Assembly: GCF_020616555.1 (NCBI RefSeq)
Contig: NZ_CP085173.1
Span: forward strand, 4,852,001-4,916,000
Source: Streptomyces longhuiensis
GTDB lineage: Bacteria; Actinomycetota; Actinomycetes; Streptomycetales; Streptomycetaceae
Length of the DNA stretch: 64,000 bases
Direction: 5' to 3'
A program made the translations under genes and the position numbers. This document shows, piece by piece, positions 15,533-23,697 of the stretch (positions are counted from its first letter, which is position 1; each line of letters begins with the position of its first letter). A model generated the notes under the pieces. That model was not told where the DNA came from and searched no databases. It was given only the letters and a program-made list of their open reading frames with translations.

Positions 15533-17218
15533 CTACCTCCGCCGCGTCCCGAAGAGCGAGCGCGAGATCTCCCGCCCCAGCTGCGTACCGACCGACCGGG
15601 CGAGCGACTTGAAGATCCCGCTGCCCACCACCTGTTCCACGACCGACTCGTCCTCCTTGGACTTCCCGCGTCCCCCGGCCCCCCGCGCCGCCGCCTTCTC
15701 GGCCTTCGCCGCCTGAGCGGCCTGGGCCTCGGCGTCCTTGCGCGCCCGCGTCTCGGCCTCCTGGGCCGTCAGCTTCTCGTACGCGGACTCACGGTCGACG
15801 GCGTTCGCGTAGCGCGGGTAGAGGACCGACTCCTTCACCGCCCGGTCGAGCGCGGCCGCGTCGATGGGCCCCATCAGCGACTCGGGCGCCCGCAGCCGGG
15901 TCGCGGCGACCGGCGTCGGCGCGCCCTTCTCGCTCAGCACGGTGACCACGGCCTCGCCCGTACCGAGCGAGGTCAGCAACTCCTCCAGGTCGTAAGCCGA
16001 GTGGGGGAACGTTCTGACCGTCGCCTTCAGCGCCTTCTGGTCGTCGGGTGTGAAGGCGCGCAGCGCGTGCTGGACGCGGTTGCCGAGCTGGGCGAGGACG
16101 TCGGACGGCACGTCCTTCGGCGTCTGCGTCACGAAGAACACGCCCACGCCCTTGGACCGGATCAGCCGCACCGTCTGCGTGATCGCCTCCAGGAACGCCT
16201 TGGACGCGCCGCTGAAGAGCAGATGCGCCTCGTCGAAGAAGAAGACCAGCTTCGGCTTCTCCACATCGCCGACCTCGGGAAGGTCCTGGAAGAGATCCGC
16301 GAGCAGCCACATCAGGAACGTCGAGAAAAGGTGCGGCTTGTCCTGCACGGCGGGCAGTTCGAGTACGGAGACCAGGCCGCGTCCGTCCGGGGCCGTGCGC
16401 AGCAGCTCACTGCTGTCGAACTCGGGCTCGCCGAAGAAGTCGCCCATGCCCTGCTGCTCGAACGCGGTCAGCGCGCGCAGGATCACCCCCGCCGTCGTGG
16501 TGGAGAGCCCACCGATGGTCTTCAGCTCCTGCTTGCCCTCGTCGGAGGTGAGGAAGGTGACGACCGCGCGCAGGTCCTTGAGGTCGACGAGTTCGAGGCC
16601 CTTCTGGTCCGCGTAGTGGAAGATCAGGCCGAGCGACTGCTCCTGCGTCTGGTTGAGCTGGAGGCACTTGGAGAGCAGGACCGGGCCGAAGCCGGTGATG
16701 GTGGCCCGCAGAGGGATGCCGGGGCCGATGCCACCGAGCGCGTAGAACTCGCTCGGACAGCCGGTCGCCCGCCACTCCTGACCGACCTCGGCCGACCGCT
16801 GCGTCACCCTGTGGCCCGGCTCGCCCGGGGCGGAGATGCCGGAGACATCGCCTTTGATGTCGGCGAGGAAGACGGGGACGCCCTGCGCGGCCAGCTGCTC
16901 GGCGATGAGCTGGAGCGTCTTGGTCTTGCCGGTGCCGGTGGCGCCCGCGACGAGGCCGTGCCGGTTGAGCATCCCCAGCGGAATCCGGATCTGCGCGTCC
17001 GGCAGGCACTGCCCGTCCCACACGAGGGCGCCGAGATCGAGCGCGGGCCCGGTGAAGGCGTACCCGGAGGCGATCTCCAGGGCGGGGGCGGGAAGGGCGG
17101 CGGCGGTCGAGACGGTTTCGGGAGCGGTGGTTCCGGGCGTCAACCCGGCGCCCGCGTCTACCCCTGAAGAAGGCCCCGCATTCGCCGGCGCAGCCGGGAT
17201 CGGCTCACTGTCACTCAT
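15533..17218 (-). CDS. HerA-like DNA-translocating ATPase (DUF853 family)
   Basis: 561 residues. After a Pro/Ala-rich N-terminus come HGLVAGATGTGKTKTLQLIA (Walker A), FLADIKGDVSGIS, the Walker B stretch KPKLVFFFDEAHLLFSGASK and the sensor VGVFFVTQTPKDVPSDVLAQ with GNRVQHALRAFTPDD. This is the helicase HerA-like/DUF853 arrangement of FtsK/HerA-superfamily hexameric ATPases. The C-terminal third has a charged coiled-coil-like Glu/Ala/Lys segment and ends EISRSLFGTRRR. The biological role in Streptomyces is not established; no NurA-like nuclease is nearby. Confidence 0.93.
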   Translation of the reverse strand: MSDSEPIPAAPANAGPSSGVDAGAGLTPGTTAPETVSTAAALPAPALEIASGYAFTGPALDLGALVWDGQCLPDAQIRIPLGMLNRHGLVAGATGTGKTKTLQLIAEQLAAQGVPVFLADIKGDVSGISAPGEPGHRVTQRSAEVGQEWRATGCPSEFYALGGIGPGIPLRATITGFGPVLLSKCLQLNQTQEQSLGLIFHYADQKGLELVDLKDLRAVVTFLTSDEGKQELKTIGGLSTTTAGVILRALTAFEQQGMGDFFGEPEFDSSELLRTAPDGRGLVSVLELPAVQDKPHLFSTFLMWLLADLFQDLPEVGDVEKPKLVFFFDEAHLLFSGASKAFLEAITQTVRLIRSKGVGVFFVTQTPKDVPSDVLAQLGNRVQHALRAFTPDDQKALKATVRTFPHSAYDLEELLTSLGTGEAVVTVLSEKGAPTPVAATRLRAPESLMGPIDAAALDRAVKESVLYPRYANAVDRESAYEKLTAQEAETRARKDAEAQAAQAAKAEKAAARGAGGRGKSKEDESVVEQVVGSGIFKSLARSVGTQLGREISRSLFGTRRR

Positions 17219-17339
17219 TTCTGGCCCCTGTCCCCGGATTGAGTGTTCCCGGTTTGCCCCTGTTTAGGACGTCATTTCCCAGGCTCGCACTCCGTCTCCA
17301 TGGCTGCGCCCGGAGAGCCGGGCCCGGTAGGCTTTCCGT

Positions 17340-17636
17340 GTGATCTTCAAGCGCATCGGAAACGGCCGGCCGTACCCCGACCACGGCCGGGAAAGCACCC
17401 GGCAGTGGGCGGACGTCGCGCCGCGCCCGGTCCGCCTCGATCAGCTCGTGACGACCAAGGGCCAGCTCGACCTCGAGACGCTCCTCGCCGAGGACTCGAC
17501 GTTCTACGGCGACCTCTTCGCGCACGTCGTGAAGTGGCAGGGCGATCTCTACCTCGAGGACGGCCTGCACCGCGCCGTGCGCGCCGCGCTCCAGCAGCGC
17601 CAGGTGCTGCACGCCCGCGTCCTGGAACTGGGCTGA
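17340..17636 (+). CDS. Conserved actinobacterial protein, 98 aa (VapB-antitoxin-like annotation)
   Basis: 98 residues beginning VIFKRIGNGRPYPDHGREST and containing VRLDQLVTTKGQLDLETLLA and FYGDLFAHVVKWQGDLYLED. I recall near-identical proteins throughout Streptomyces, sometimes labelled VapB-family antitoxin, but I see no toxin gene beside it. The start GTG 17340 has TAGGCT 7 nt upstream and no ribosome binding site, consistent with a leaderless mRNA. The next gene, 101 bp downstream on the same strand, encodes a LytR_C protein. Confidence 0.75.
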   Translation: MIFKRIGNGRPYPDHGRESTRQWADVAPRPVRLDQLVTTKGQLDLETLLAEDSTFYGDLFAHVVKWQGDLYLEDGLHRAVRAALQQRQVLHARVLELG

Positions 17637-17737
17637 GCGGCGGGCCGCGGGCTCGCGTTGACCCGTTCGGGTAGTACCTGGCGCGGGCCAATGATCATTT
17701 AGTAGGAATCACCGCCGCAGCGCACTACGCTGCGCCC

Positions 17738-18382
17738 ATGAGCATGCTCACTCCCCCCGGCATGGGCGGCAAGTACCGCATCACGGGAGACAAATATCCG
17801 CGTATGCGCCGGAGCCGCGGGCGCAGCAGGATCGTGCTCGCCGTCGTCGCCTCCGTCGTGGCGGTCGGCCTGATCGGCTGGGGCACTCTGCAGCTGATCG
17901 ACGTCTTCACCGGCGGCGGCGACAGGGCCTCGGCCGCGGGCGCCACCGGCGACTGCCGGACGAAGACCTCCGCGTCGCCCTCCGCGAGCCCGAAGATCCT
18001 GCCGAAGCCCGGCCAGGTCACGGTCAACGTCTTCAACGCCACGCCCCGCAGCGGTCTCGCCAAGCAGACGGCGGACGAACTGAAGAAACGTGGCTTCACC
18101 ATCGGCGACGTGGGCAACGCGACGAAGGCCTACGACAAGAAGGTCAAGGGCCCCGGGCTGCTGCTCGGCGCCAAGGACGCCACCGACGCCGCGCTGCCGG
18201 TCCTCGGCACGCAGCTCTCCGGCGCCGAGCTGAAGACCGACACCCGGGCCAAGCCGGCCGAGGTCGACCTGATCATCGGCACCGCGTTCAAGCAGCTCAC
18301 GACGAAGGCGGACGCCGACAAGGCCCTGGCCGCGCTGGCCAAGCCCTCACCGGCGTCCGCCACGTCGAAGAAGCACTGCTGA
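17738..18382 (+). CDS. LytR C-terminal-domain (LytR_C) membrane-anchored protein
   Basis: 214 residues. A basic cytoplasmic start (about 32 aa) precedes one transmembrane helix (IVLAVVASVVAVGLIGWGTL). A Ser/Ala/Pro linker leads to the LytR_C domain, VTVNVFNATPRSGLAKQTAD through VDLIIGTAFKQL. The domain is usually found at the end of LytR-CpsA-Psr cell-wall ligases; standalone versions exist in actinobacteria with unknown role at the cell envelope. It ends KKHC. ATG 17738 (MSMLTPPGMGGKYRITGDKY) is the natural start. Confidence 0.9.
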   Translation: MSMLTPPGMGGKYRITGDKYPRMRRSRGRSRIVLAVVASVVAVGLIGWGTLQLIDVFTGGGDRASAAGATGDCRTKTSASPSASPKILPKPGQVTVNVFNATPRSGLAKQTADELKKRGFTIGDVGNATKAYDKKVKGPGLLLGAKDATDAALPVLGTQLSGAELKTDTRAKPAEVDLIIGTAFKQLTTKADADKALAALAKPSPASATSKKHC

Positions 18383-18409
18383 ACTGCTGAACCGAACTGC
18401 TGGATCGAA

Positions 18410-18455
18410 CGGCCGAGATCCCGTGAGGGTCCCGTGCGGGGTGGCTACTCGGCCG
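18410..18455. terminator. Inverted repeat overlapping the upp stop
   Basis: CGGCCGAG (18410-18417) and CTCGGCCG (18448-18455) are complementary, enclosing GC-rich sequence. It lies between the convergent LytR_C and upp genes and includes the upp stop codon. Possible bidirectional terminator. Confidence 0.45.
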
Positions 18456-19080
18456 CCCCGTACATCCGGTCGCCCGCGTCGCCGAGGCCCGGGACGATGT
18501 ACCCGTTCTCGTTGAGCCGCTCGTCGACCGAGGCCGTCACGACCGTCACCGGCGTGCCGGCGAGCTCGCGCTCCATGATCTCCACGCCCTCGGGGGCGGC
18601 GAGCAGCACCACGGCCGTCACGTCGTCCGCGCCGCGCTTGATCAGCTCCTGGATCGCCGCGACGAGCGTGCCGCCGGTGGCCAGCATCGGGTCGAGGACG
18701 TAGACCTGGCGCCCGGACAGGTCGTCCGGCATGCGCGTCGCGTACGTGGACGCCTGGAGCGTCTCCTCGTCGCGCACCATGCCGAGGAAGCCCACCTCGG
18801 CGGTCGGCAGCAGCCGCACCATGCCGTCGAGCATGCCGAGACCGGCCCGCAGGATCGGCACGACCAGGGGCCGCGGGTAGGAGAGCTTCACGCCGGTCGT
18901 GCGCGAGACCGGGGTCTCGATGTCGACCTGCTCGGTGCGCACGTCCCTGGTGGCCTCGTACGCGAGCAGGGTGACCAGCTCGTCGGCGAGGCGCCGGAAG
19001 GTCGGGGAGTCGGTGCGCTTGTCGCGCAGCGTGGTGAGTTTGTGCGCCACCAGCGGGTGGTCGACGACGTGGATCCGCAT
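18445..19080 (-). CDS. upp: Uracil phosphoribosyltransferase
   Basis: Salvages uracil with PRPP to UMP. 211 residues, the usual size: [20 protein letters not shown] at the start, [20 protein letters not shown], the PRPP loop [20 protein letters not shown], and C-terminal [14 protein letters not shown]. All family landmarks are present. It is divergent from the small gene at 19146 and from the tadA region beyond it. Confidence 0.98.
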   Translation of the reverse strand: MRIHVVDHPLVAHKLTTLRDKRTDSPTFRRLADELVTLLAYEATRDVRTEQVDIETPVSRTTGVKLSYPRPLVVPILRAGLGMLDGMVRLLPTAEVGFLGMVRDEETLQASTYATRMPDDLSGRQVYVLDPMLATGGTLVAAIQELIKRGADDVTAVVLLAAPEGVEIMERELAGTPVTVVTASVDERLNENGYIVPGLGDAGDRMYGAAE

Positions 19081-19145
19081 GTCCTCAACAGTAACCGGGT
19101 CCGGGCCGCCCCCGTGCTGGCATCAAACCCGCCATCGGAGGGAAC

Positions 19146-19370
19146 GTGGAAATCGCGGACTGGGGTGGTGTGCCTATGCCGGACGAGGGACAGAACGACC
19201 GGGGACAGGACCCGGAGCGGGAGGGGACCGAGGACGAGCGCCTGCGGCGCCGCGCCCAGTTCCTGCGGGAACTCCGGGAGGCACGCGAGCTGCGTGACCG
19301 GGTCCGCCCACGCCGTGCCAGGGCGGCACGAATGCGGCAGCAGATGCGCATGCGCACGTTCCGCTGGTGA
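19146..19370 (+). CDS. Small highly charged protein
   Basis: 74 residues, rich in Arg, Glu and Gln (RLRRRAQFLRELREARELRD, RMRQQMRMRTFRW). It probably forms a basic helix. A GGAGGG sequence lies 3 nt before GTG 19146; ATG 19176 (MPDEGQNDRGQD) is an alternative. No domain recognised. It is divergent from upp and upstream of the tadA pair. Confidence 0.6.
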   Translation: MEIADWGGVPMPDEGQNDRGQDPEREGTEDERLRRRAQFLRELREARELRDRVRPRRARAARMRQQMRMRTFRW

Positions 19371-19523
19371 CGCCGCGCGAACACAGCGGGCGGAAGACCT
19401 CTCCTGAAGCGATGGTTTCTGCCACGATTCCGATTGGGCGGGGCTCGGAACTGCACACCCCGCCTCCCGAGTCCGCCGGGGGGAACTCCAACCGGCACAC
19501 CTGAGACCAGTGGGAGAGTCACG

Positions 19524-20078
19524 GTGTACTTCGCCGCACTGCTCGCGCGCACCGAAGACGGGTGGGAAGCGAGCGATACAGAGCTCGACGACGTGGAGGC
19601 CCTGTCGGATCTGACCGACCTGGCCCGTGAAGCCTCGGCCGGCGCTGCCGAGGACGACACAGTGCTCGTCTTCATCGAACAGGAGGACGCCTGGTTCGGC
19701 GTCGTCCGTGTGGACGGCGAGGAGGATCCTCGTATCTACGTCTCCGACGCGGCCGCGGCCGCCCGGAGTTCGTACGGCGAGATCCTGCTCACCGACGAAC
19801 TGCTCGGAAAGGATCCCGACCAGGACGAGCTGGACGCCCTGGACCTCGACGGGACCGAGGACGGCGAGCCCGACCCGGCCGACGAGGACGAGGACGGGGA
19901 CGACGACGCGGCGGGCGCCGCCGCCGAGGCCGTGCCCCCGGGCCCGATCGGGGACCGGCTGATCCTCGCCGACCTCGGAGTCTCCGAGAAGGAGCTCCTC
20001 GCCCTCGACACCAACGACGCCCTCAGCGAGATCGCCGAGGTCCTGGGAGCGGCGGAGGTCCTCGAAACGGTCCGATAG
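19524..20078 (+). CDS. tRNA adenosine deaminase-associated protein
   Basis: 184 residues. VYFAALLARTEDGWEASDTE, then LDDVEALSDLTDLAREAS, then a long Asp/Glu-rich acidic linker and GDRLILADLGVSEKELLALD. This is the actinobacterial protein family found directly upstream of tadA and named for that linkage. Function is unknown; the acidic segment suggests protein interaction. GTG 19524 has GGGAGAG upstream at normal spacing. It is 74 bp before tadA on the same strand. Confidence 0.85.
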   Translation: MYFAALLARTEDGWEASDTELDDVEALSDLTDLAREASAGAAEDDTVLVFIEQEDAWFGVVRVDGEEDPRIYVSDAAAAARSSYGEILLTDELLGKDPDQDELDALDLDGTEDGEPDPADEDEDGDDDAAGAAAEAVPPGPIGDRLILADLGVSEKELLALDTNDALSEIAEVLGAAEVLETVR

Positions 20079-20152
20079 GTCCCGCCCGTCCATCATCTGT
20101 CCATTCCTCCACGACGATGCCGGTGCCGGCCGCGGTCGGCTACATTCCGCCC

Positions 20153-20638
20153 GTGAGCACCACAGAGCAGGCACCGGACCCCGTACGCGCCCCCTGGCGG
20201 CAGGCCATGCGCCTCGCCGTCCGGGAGGCGCGGCTCGCCGCCGAGGGCGGTGACGTCCCCGTGGGGGCCGTCGTGCTCGCTCCGGACGGCACGACCGTGC
20301 TCGCCTCGGGACACAACGAGCGCGAGGCGACCGGGGACCCGACCGCACACGCGGAGGTGCTCGCGATCCGACGGGCGGCCGCGGCGCTCGGGGAGTGGCG
20401 GCTCACGGGGTGCACGCTCGTCGTGACCCTGGAGCCGTGCACGATGTGCGCGGGTGCCCTCGTGCAGTCCCGGGTCGACCGGGTCGTCTACGGGGCGCGC
20501 GACGAGAAGGCCGGGGCGGCCGGGTCCCTGTGGGACGTCGTCCGCGACCGGCGCCTCAACCACCGCCCCGAAGTGATCGGGGGCGTGCTCGCGGACGAGT
20601 GCGCCCAGGAGCTCACGTCCTTCTTCCGGGACCGCTGA
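20153..20638 (+). CDS. tadA: tRNA-specific adenosine deaminase
   Basis: Converts A34 to inosine in tRNA-Arg(ACG), whose gene is also in this window (43024-43096). 161 residues. Zinc deaminase motifs are complete: H66-A-E68 in DPTAHAEVLA, and P95-C96-x2-C99 in LEPCTMCAGA. GTG 20153 (VSTTEQAPDP) is chosen; TACATT lies 6 nt upstream with no ribosome binding site, suggesting a leaderless transcript. An in-frame ATG at 20117 would add 12 residues. Confidence 0.96.
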   Translation: MSTTEQAPDPVRAPWRQAMRLAVREARLAAEGGDVPVGAVVLAPDGTTVLASGHNEREATGDPTAHAEVLAIRRAAAALGEWRLTGCTLVVTLEPCTMCAGALVQSRVDRVVYGARDEKAGAAGSLWDVVRDRRLNHRPEVIGGVLADECAQELTSFFRDR

Positions 20639-20731
20639 CCGGGCCCCCGGAACGCCCTGGGAGCGGGTCTGTGAGGGGTCTCCCGGATATGGATTTCAGA
20701 CCACGGCCCAACTTGGGCTAGGATCTCTCTC

Positions 20732-20816
20732 GGTAGCGTGTCCGAGCGGCCGAAGGAGCTCGCCTCGAAAGCGAGTGTGGGGAAACTCACCGAGGGTTCA
20801 AATCCCTCCGCTACCG
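20732..20816 (+). tRNA. tRNA-Ser(CGA)
   Basis: Acceptor arms GGTAGCG and CGCTACC, anticodon stem CTCGC with loop CTCGAAA (anticodon CGA), a long variable arm (TGTGGGGAAACTCACC) and T-arm GGTTCAAATCC. It decodes UCG. Confidence 0.96.
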
Positions 20817-20821
20817 CTGAC

Positions 20822-20861
20822 AACGCCCCTCTTCCCCGGGTCACCGGAGAAGAGGGGCGTT
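20822..20861 (+). terminator. Terminator after tRNA-Ser(CGA)
   Basis: AACGCCCCTCTTC (20822-20834) and GAAGAGGGGCGTT (20849-20861) form a perfect 13-bp stem, 6 nt past the tRNA, followed by CTGC. Confidence 0.88.
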
Positions 20862-21027
20862 CTGCATGTCCGGCCATGTCCAGCCGCACGCAGACCGATC
20901 GGGCAAAACGCCCTGCCCGCCGGGCCGTTGGCGGGAAAAACCGGATAACCGGCTGAACAGACGTCCGGGATACACTCACGCCCGGCAACAGGGGTCACAC
21001 GGGACACGGGCACGGGGAGGCCAGAGC

Positions 21028-21204
21028 GTGGTGCAGACGAAAAAAATAGGTCTCTTCGTCGTCGTCGTGTTCGTCCTCTACGTGATCATCACCGACCCGG
21101 CCAAGGCCGCGGACTACGTCCAGATAGGCTTCGAGGGCGTCTCTACCGCTGCTCAGAGCATCGGCGACTTCATGACCTGGGTCGTCAACGGCGGCGGGAA
21201 CTGA
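21028..21204 (+). CDS. Small single-pass membrane protein, 58 aa
   Basis: Starts VVQTKKIGLFVVVVFVLYVI, a single transmembrane helix after a short basic N-terminus. It continues ITDPAKAADYVQIGFEGVST and ends WVVNGGGN. A GGGGAGG ribosome binding site precedes GTG 21028. I recall closely similar small proteins next to sigF in other Streptomyces, with no known function. The next gene follows 31 bp downstream. Confidence 0.78.
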   Translation: MVQTKKIGLFVVVVFVLYVIITDPAKAADYVQIGFEGVSTAAQSIGDFMTWVVNGGGN

Positions 21205-21235
21205 GCGACCTCGTAAGCGTCTGCAAGGAGTGCCC

Positions 21236-21529
21236 GTGATCCGCCATCTGGTCCTCTTCAAGCTCAACGAGGGCGTCGAGCGCGACGAGCCTCGCGTCGT
21301 CGAGGGCGTCAAGGCCTTCCGCGCACTCGGCGGGCAGATCCCGGAGCTGACGTTCTGGGAGTGCGACTGGAACATCACCGACCGCCCCATCGCGTACGAC
21401 TTCGCCATCAACTCGGCGGTCGAGGACACCGATGCGCTCAAGCGGTACATCGAGCACCCGGCGCACCAGGCGGGCGTCGCGCAGTGGCGCGAGTTCGCCA
21501 CGTGGGTGATCGCGGACTACGAGTTCTGA
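21236..21529 (+). CDS. Dabb (stress-responsive A/B barrel) family protein
   Basis: 97 residues. VIRHLVLFKLNEGVERDEPR, LTFWECDWNITDRPIAYDFA and ALKRYIEHPAHQAGVAQWRE are the Dabb (PF07876) pattern of a dimeric alpha+beta barrel. Members include stress proteins and the olivetolic-acid-cyclase fold; no substrate can be inferred. AAGGAG ends 5 nt before GTG 21236, which decides this start over GTG 21230. A terminator follows. Confidence 0.88.
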   Translation: MIRHLVLFKLNEGVERDEPRVVEGVKAFRALGGQIPELTFWECDWNITDRPIAYDFAINSAVEDTDALKRYIEHPAHQAGVAQWREFATWVIADYEF

Positions 21530-21548
21530 GCGAATCGCACGGCAAAGC

Positions 21549-21575
21549 GGCCCTTCACCGGAACGGTGAAGGGCC
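21549..21575 (+). terminator. Terminator after the Dabb gene
   Basis: GGCCCTTCACCG and CGGTGAAGGGCC form a 12-bp perfect stem around GAA, followed by TTTCTGTGTCTT. It separates the Dabb gene from sigF. Confidence 0.88.
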
Positions 21576-21717
21576 TTTCTGTGTCTTATGGCCCAACTTG
21601 CCCTTCAACACGTACTTATGCGGTGCTTGCACACAGTGCACCTGTCTTGTGATGCTATGACCGCTTTTGACGGATGAGTTGACGGACGAGCTGACGGAGA
21701 CAGAGGTGGCGTTGACC

Positions 21718-22521
21718 GTGCCGGCCAGTACAGCGCCTCAAGCACCGCCCGCGAAGAGCCGGGGAGCCGACACCCGTGCGCTCACCCAGGTCCTCTTCGC
21801 CCAGCTCAAGGACCTGCTGCCGGGGACTCCCGAGCACACCAGGGTGCGCGCCGCCCTCATCGAGGCCAACCTCCCGCTCGTGCGGTACGCGGCGGCCCGT
21901 TTCCGCAGCCGCAACGAGCCGATGGAGGACGTCGTCCAGGTCGGCACGATCGGGCTCATCAACGCGATCGACCGCTTCGACCCCGAGCGGGGCGTGCAGT
22001 TCCCGACGTTCGCGATGCCGACCGTCGTCGGCGAGATCAAGCGCTACTTCCGCGACAACGTGCGCACGGTCCACGTGCCGCGCCGGCTCCACGAGTTGTG
22101 GGTGCAGGTGACCGGCGCGACCGAGGACCTCACCACGGCGTTCGGCCGCACCCCCACCACCGCCGAGATCGCCGAGCGCCTGCGCATCGCCGAGGACGAG
22201 GTCCTGGCCTGCATCGAGGCCGGGCGCTCGTACCACGCGACCTCGCTGGAGGCGGCCCAGGAGGGCGACGGGATGCCTGGTCTGCTCGACCGGCTCGGCT
22301 ACGAGGACCCGGAGCTCGACGGCGTCGAACACCGCGATCTCGTACGGCATCTGCTCGTTCAGCTGCCCGAGCGTGAGCAACGGATCCTGCTGCTGCGCTA
22401 CTACAGCAATCTGACGCAGTCGCAGATCAGCGCGGAATTGGGCGTTTCCCAGATGCATGTGTCAAGACTGCTGGCCAGAAGCTTCGCGCGGCTCAGATCC
22501 GCAAACAGGATCGAAGCGTAA
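21718..22521 (+). CDS. sigF: SigB/SigF-type RNA polymerase sigma factor (SigF-like)
   Basis: 267 residues. Region 2 is [20 protein letters not shown] with [20 protein letters not shown]; region 3 starts [20 protein letters not shown]; region 4 is [20 protein letters not shown] with [14 protein letters not shown]. The sequence and its position before a sigN-like gene match S. coelicolor SigF, a late sporulation sigma factor, from memory. GTG 21718 gives the expected [12 protein letters not shown] start with AGAGGTGG upstream; GTG 21706 is possible. Activity is probably held by an anti-sigma factor not in this window. Confidence 0.88.
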   Translation: MPASTAPQAPPAKSRGADTRALTQVLFAQLKDLLPGTPEHTRVRAALIEANLPLVRYAAARFRSRNEPMEDVVQVGTIGLINAIDRFDPERGVQFPTFAMPTVVGEIKRYFRDNVRTVHVPRRLHELWVQVTGATEDLTTAFGRTPTTAEIAERLRIAEDEVLACIEAGRSYHATSLEAAQEGDGMPGLLDRLGYEDPELDGVEHRDLVRHLLVQLPEREQRILLLRYYSNLTQSQISAELGVSQMHVSRLLARSFARLRSANRIEA

Positions 22522-22615
22522 CCGGAACGAGTGGAGTGCCTTTTCCGGCACTTCCCCGCCGAAATACGTCAGTTCCCCGCCACACCCCCCTTTTCCTGCA
22601 CCGATTCACCCCATC

Positions 22616-22656
22616 CATGTCGACATGTCACTACAGCGTGTTGCCGACATGTGACA
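22616..22656. promoter_or_regulatory. Palindromes upstream of the sigN-like gene
   Basis: CATGTCGACATG (22616-22627) is a perfect palindrome. CGACATGT recurs at 22621 and 22645, and TGTCAC (22626-22631) pairs with GTGACA (22651-22656). This lies in the 246-bp gap before sigN, about 110-150 bp upstream of its start, and is a candidate regulator site. Confidence 0.45.
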
Positions 22657-22767
22657 TTCTGCTGGAACCGCGTTTGCCGCAGCCCCGCCTCCGGTATTCA
22701 GGTGGAGGCTGCGTTCCTTCCAGACGGGAGCGCCCGCCGCGTCCGTCCGCGACCTCAAGGGGGTGGC

Positions 22768-23628
22768 ATGTCCGCAGACCAGGGCAGCTCGAAGGTGCTC
22801 ACGCTCAGCAAGAGCGCATCCGCGCCCGACGTGCTTCACAGCTCGCCTGTATCCGGGGCTTCCGAAGCCATCGACACCCGCACCCTGTCCCGCTCCCTCT
22901 TCCTGCGGCTCGCCGCACTCGACGAGAACAGCCCCGAGCGTGCCTACGTGCGGGACACCCTCATCGAGCTGAACCTCCCGCTGGTCCGGTACGCGGCGGC
23001 GCGCTTCCGCAGCCGTAACGAACCGATGGAGGACATCGTCCAGGTCGGCACGATCGGCCTGATCAAGGCGATCGACCGGTTCGACTGCGAACGCGGCGTG
23101 GAATTCCCGACGTTCGCGATGCCGACCGTCGTCGGCGAGATCAAGCGCTTCTTCCGCGACACGTCCTGGTCGGTGCGGGTGCCGCGCCGGCTCCAGGAGC
23201 TGCGGCTCGCGCTGACCAAGGCGAGCGACGAGCTGGCCCAGAAGCTGGACCGCTCGCCGACCGTACCCGAGCTGGCCGCGGTGCTCGGCGTCTCCGAGGA
23301 CGACGTGGTCGACGGACTCGCGGTGGGCAACGCCTACACCGCCTCCTCCCTCGACTCCCCGGCGCCCGAGGACGACGGCGGCGAGGGCTCCCTCGCGGAC
23401 CGCCTCGGCTACGAGGACACGGCCCTGGAGGGCGTGGAGTACCGCGAGTCGCTCAAGCCGCTGCTCGCCAAGCTCCCGCCGCGCGAGCGCCGCATCATCA
23501 TGCTGCGCTTCTTCGCGAACATGACGCAGTCGCAGATCGGCGAGGAGGTCGGCATCTCACAGATGCACGTGTCGCGCCTGCTCACGCGGACCCTGTCGCA
23601 GCTCAGGGAAGGCCTGATCGCCGACTGA
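22768..23628 (+). CDS. sigN: SigB/SigF-type RNA polymerase sigma factor (SigN-like)
   Basis: 286 residues, clearly a paralogue of the preceding sigma factor: [60 protein letters not shown], and LPPRERRIIMLRFFANMTQS with [17 protein letters not shown] 22768 (MSADQGSSKVLTLSKSASAP) follows AAGGGGGTGG. The N-terminal 50 residues are variable and Ser/Ala-rich, as I recall for SigN of S. coelicolor, which acts in aerial development. It has its own 246-bp upstream region, so it is probably not simply co-transcribed with sigF. Confidence 0.87.
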   Translation: MSADQGSSKVLTLSKSASAPDVLHSSPVSGASEAIDTRTLSRSLFLRLAALDENSPERAYVRDTLIELNLPLVRYAAARFRSRNEPMEDIVQVGTIGLIKAIDRFDCERGVEFPTFAMPTVVGEIKRFFRDTSWSVRVPRRLQELRLALTKASDELAQKLDRSPTVPELAAVLGVSEDDVVDGLAVGNAYTASSLDSPAPEDDGGEGSLADRLGYEDTALEGVEYRESLKPLLAKLPPRERRIIMLRFFANMTQSQIGEEVGISQMHVSRLLTRTLSQLREGLIAD

Positions 23629-23670
23629 GGCTTCGCGCGCGGCGCCGGTGCCGTTGACGGGGTTCCGAAT

Positions 23671-23683
23671 TGACGGACCGTCA
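23671..23683. promoter_or_regulatory. Palindrome TGACGGACCGTCA upstream of the lipoprotein gene
   Basis: TGACGG-A-CCGTCA, perfect 6-bp arms, ending 14 bp before ATG 23698. The position and TGAC/GTCA half-sites fit a TetR-type operator, though no adjacent TetR gene exists. Confidence 0.45.
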
Positions 23684-23697
23684 GACACACTGGCGCG

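Noticed and set aside
17340..18382. Toxin-antitoxin module suggested by the VapB-like label of the 98-aa protein
   Set aside because: The neighbour is a LytR_C membrane protein and no PIN-type toxin is present.
20707..21598. GGCCCAACTTG occurring at 20706 and 21593
   Set aside because: An 11-mer repeated twice in different contexts (tRNA promoter and sigF upstream region) with no further similarity; probably chance.
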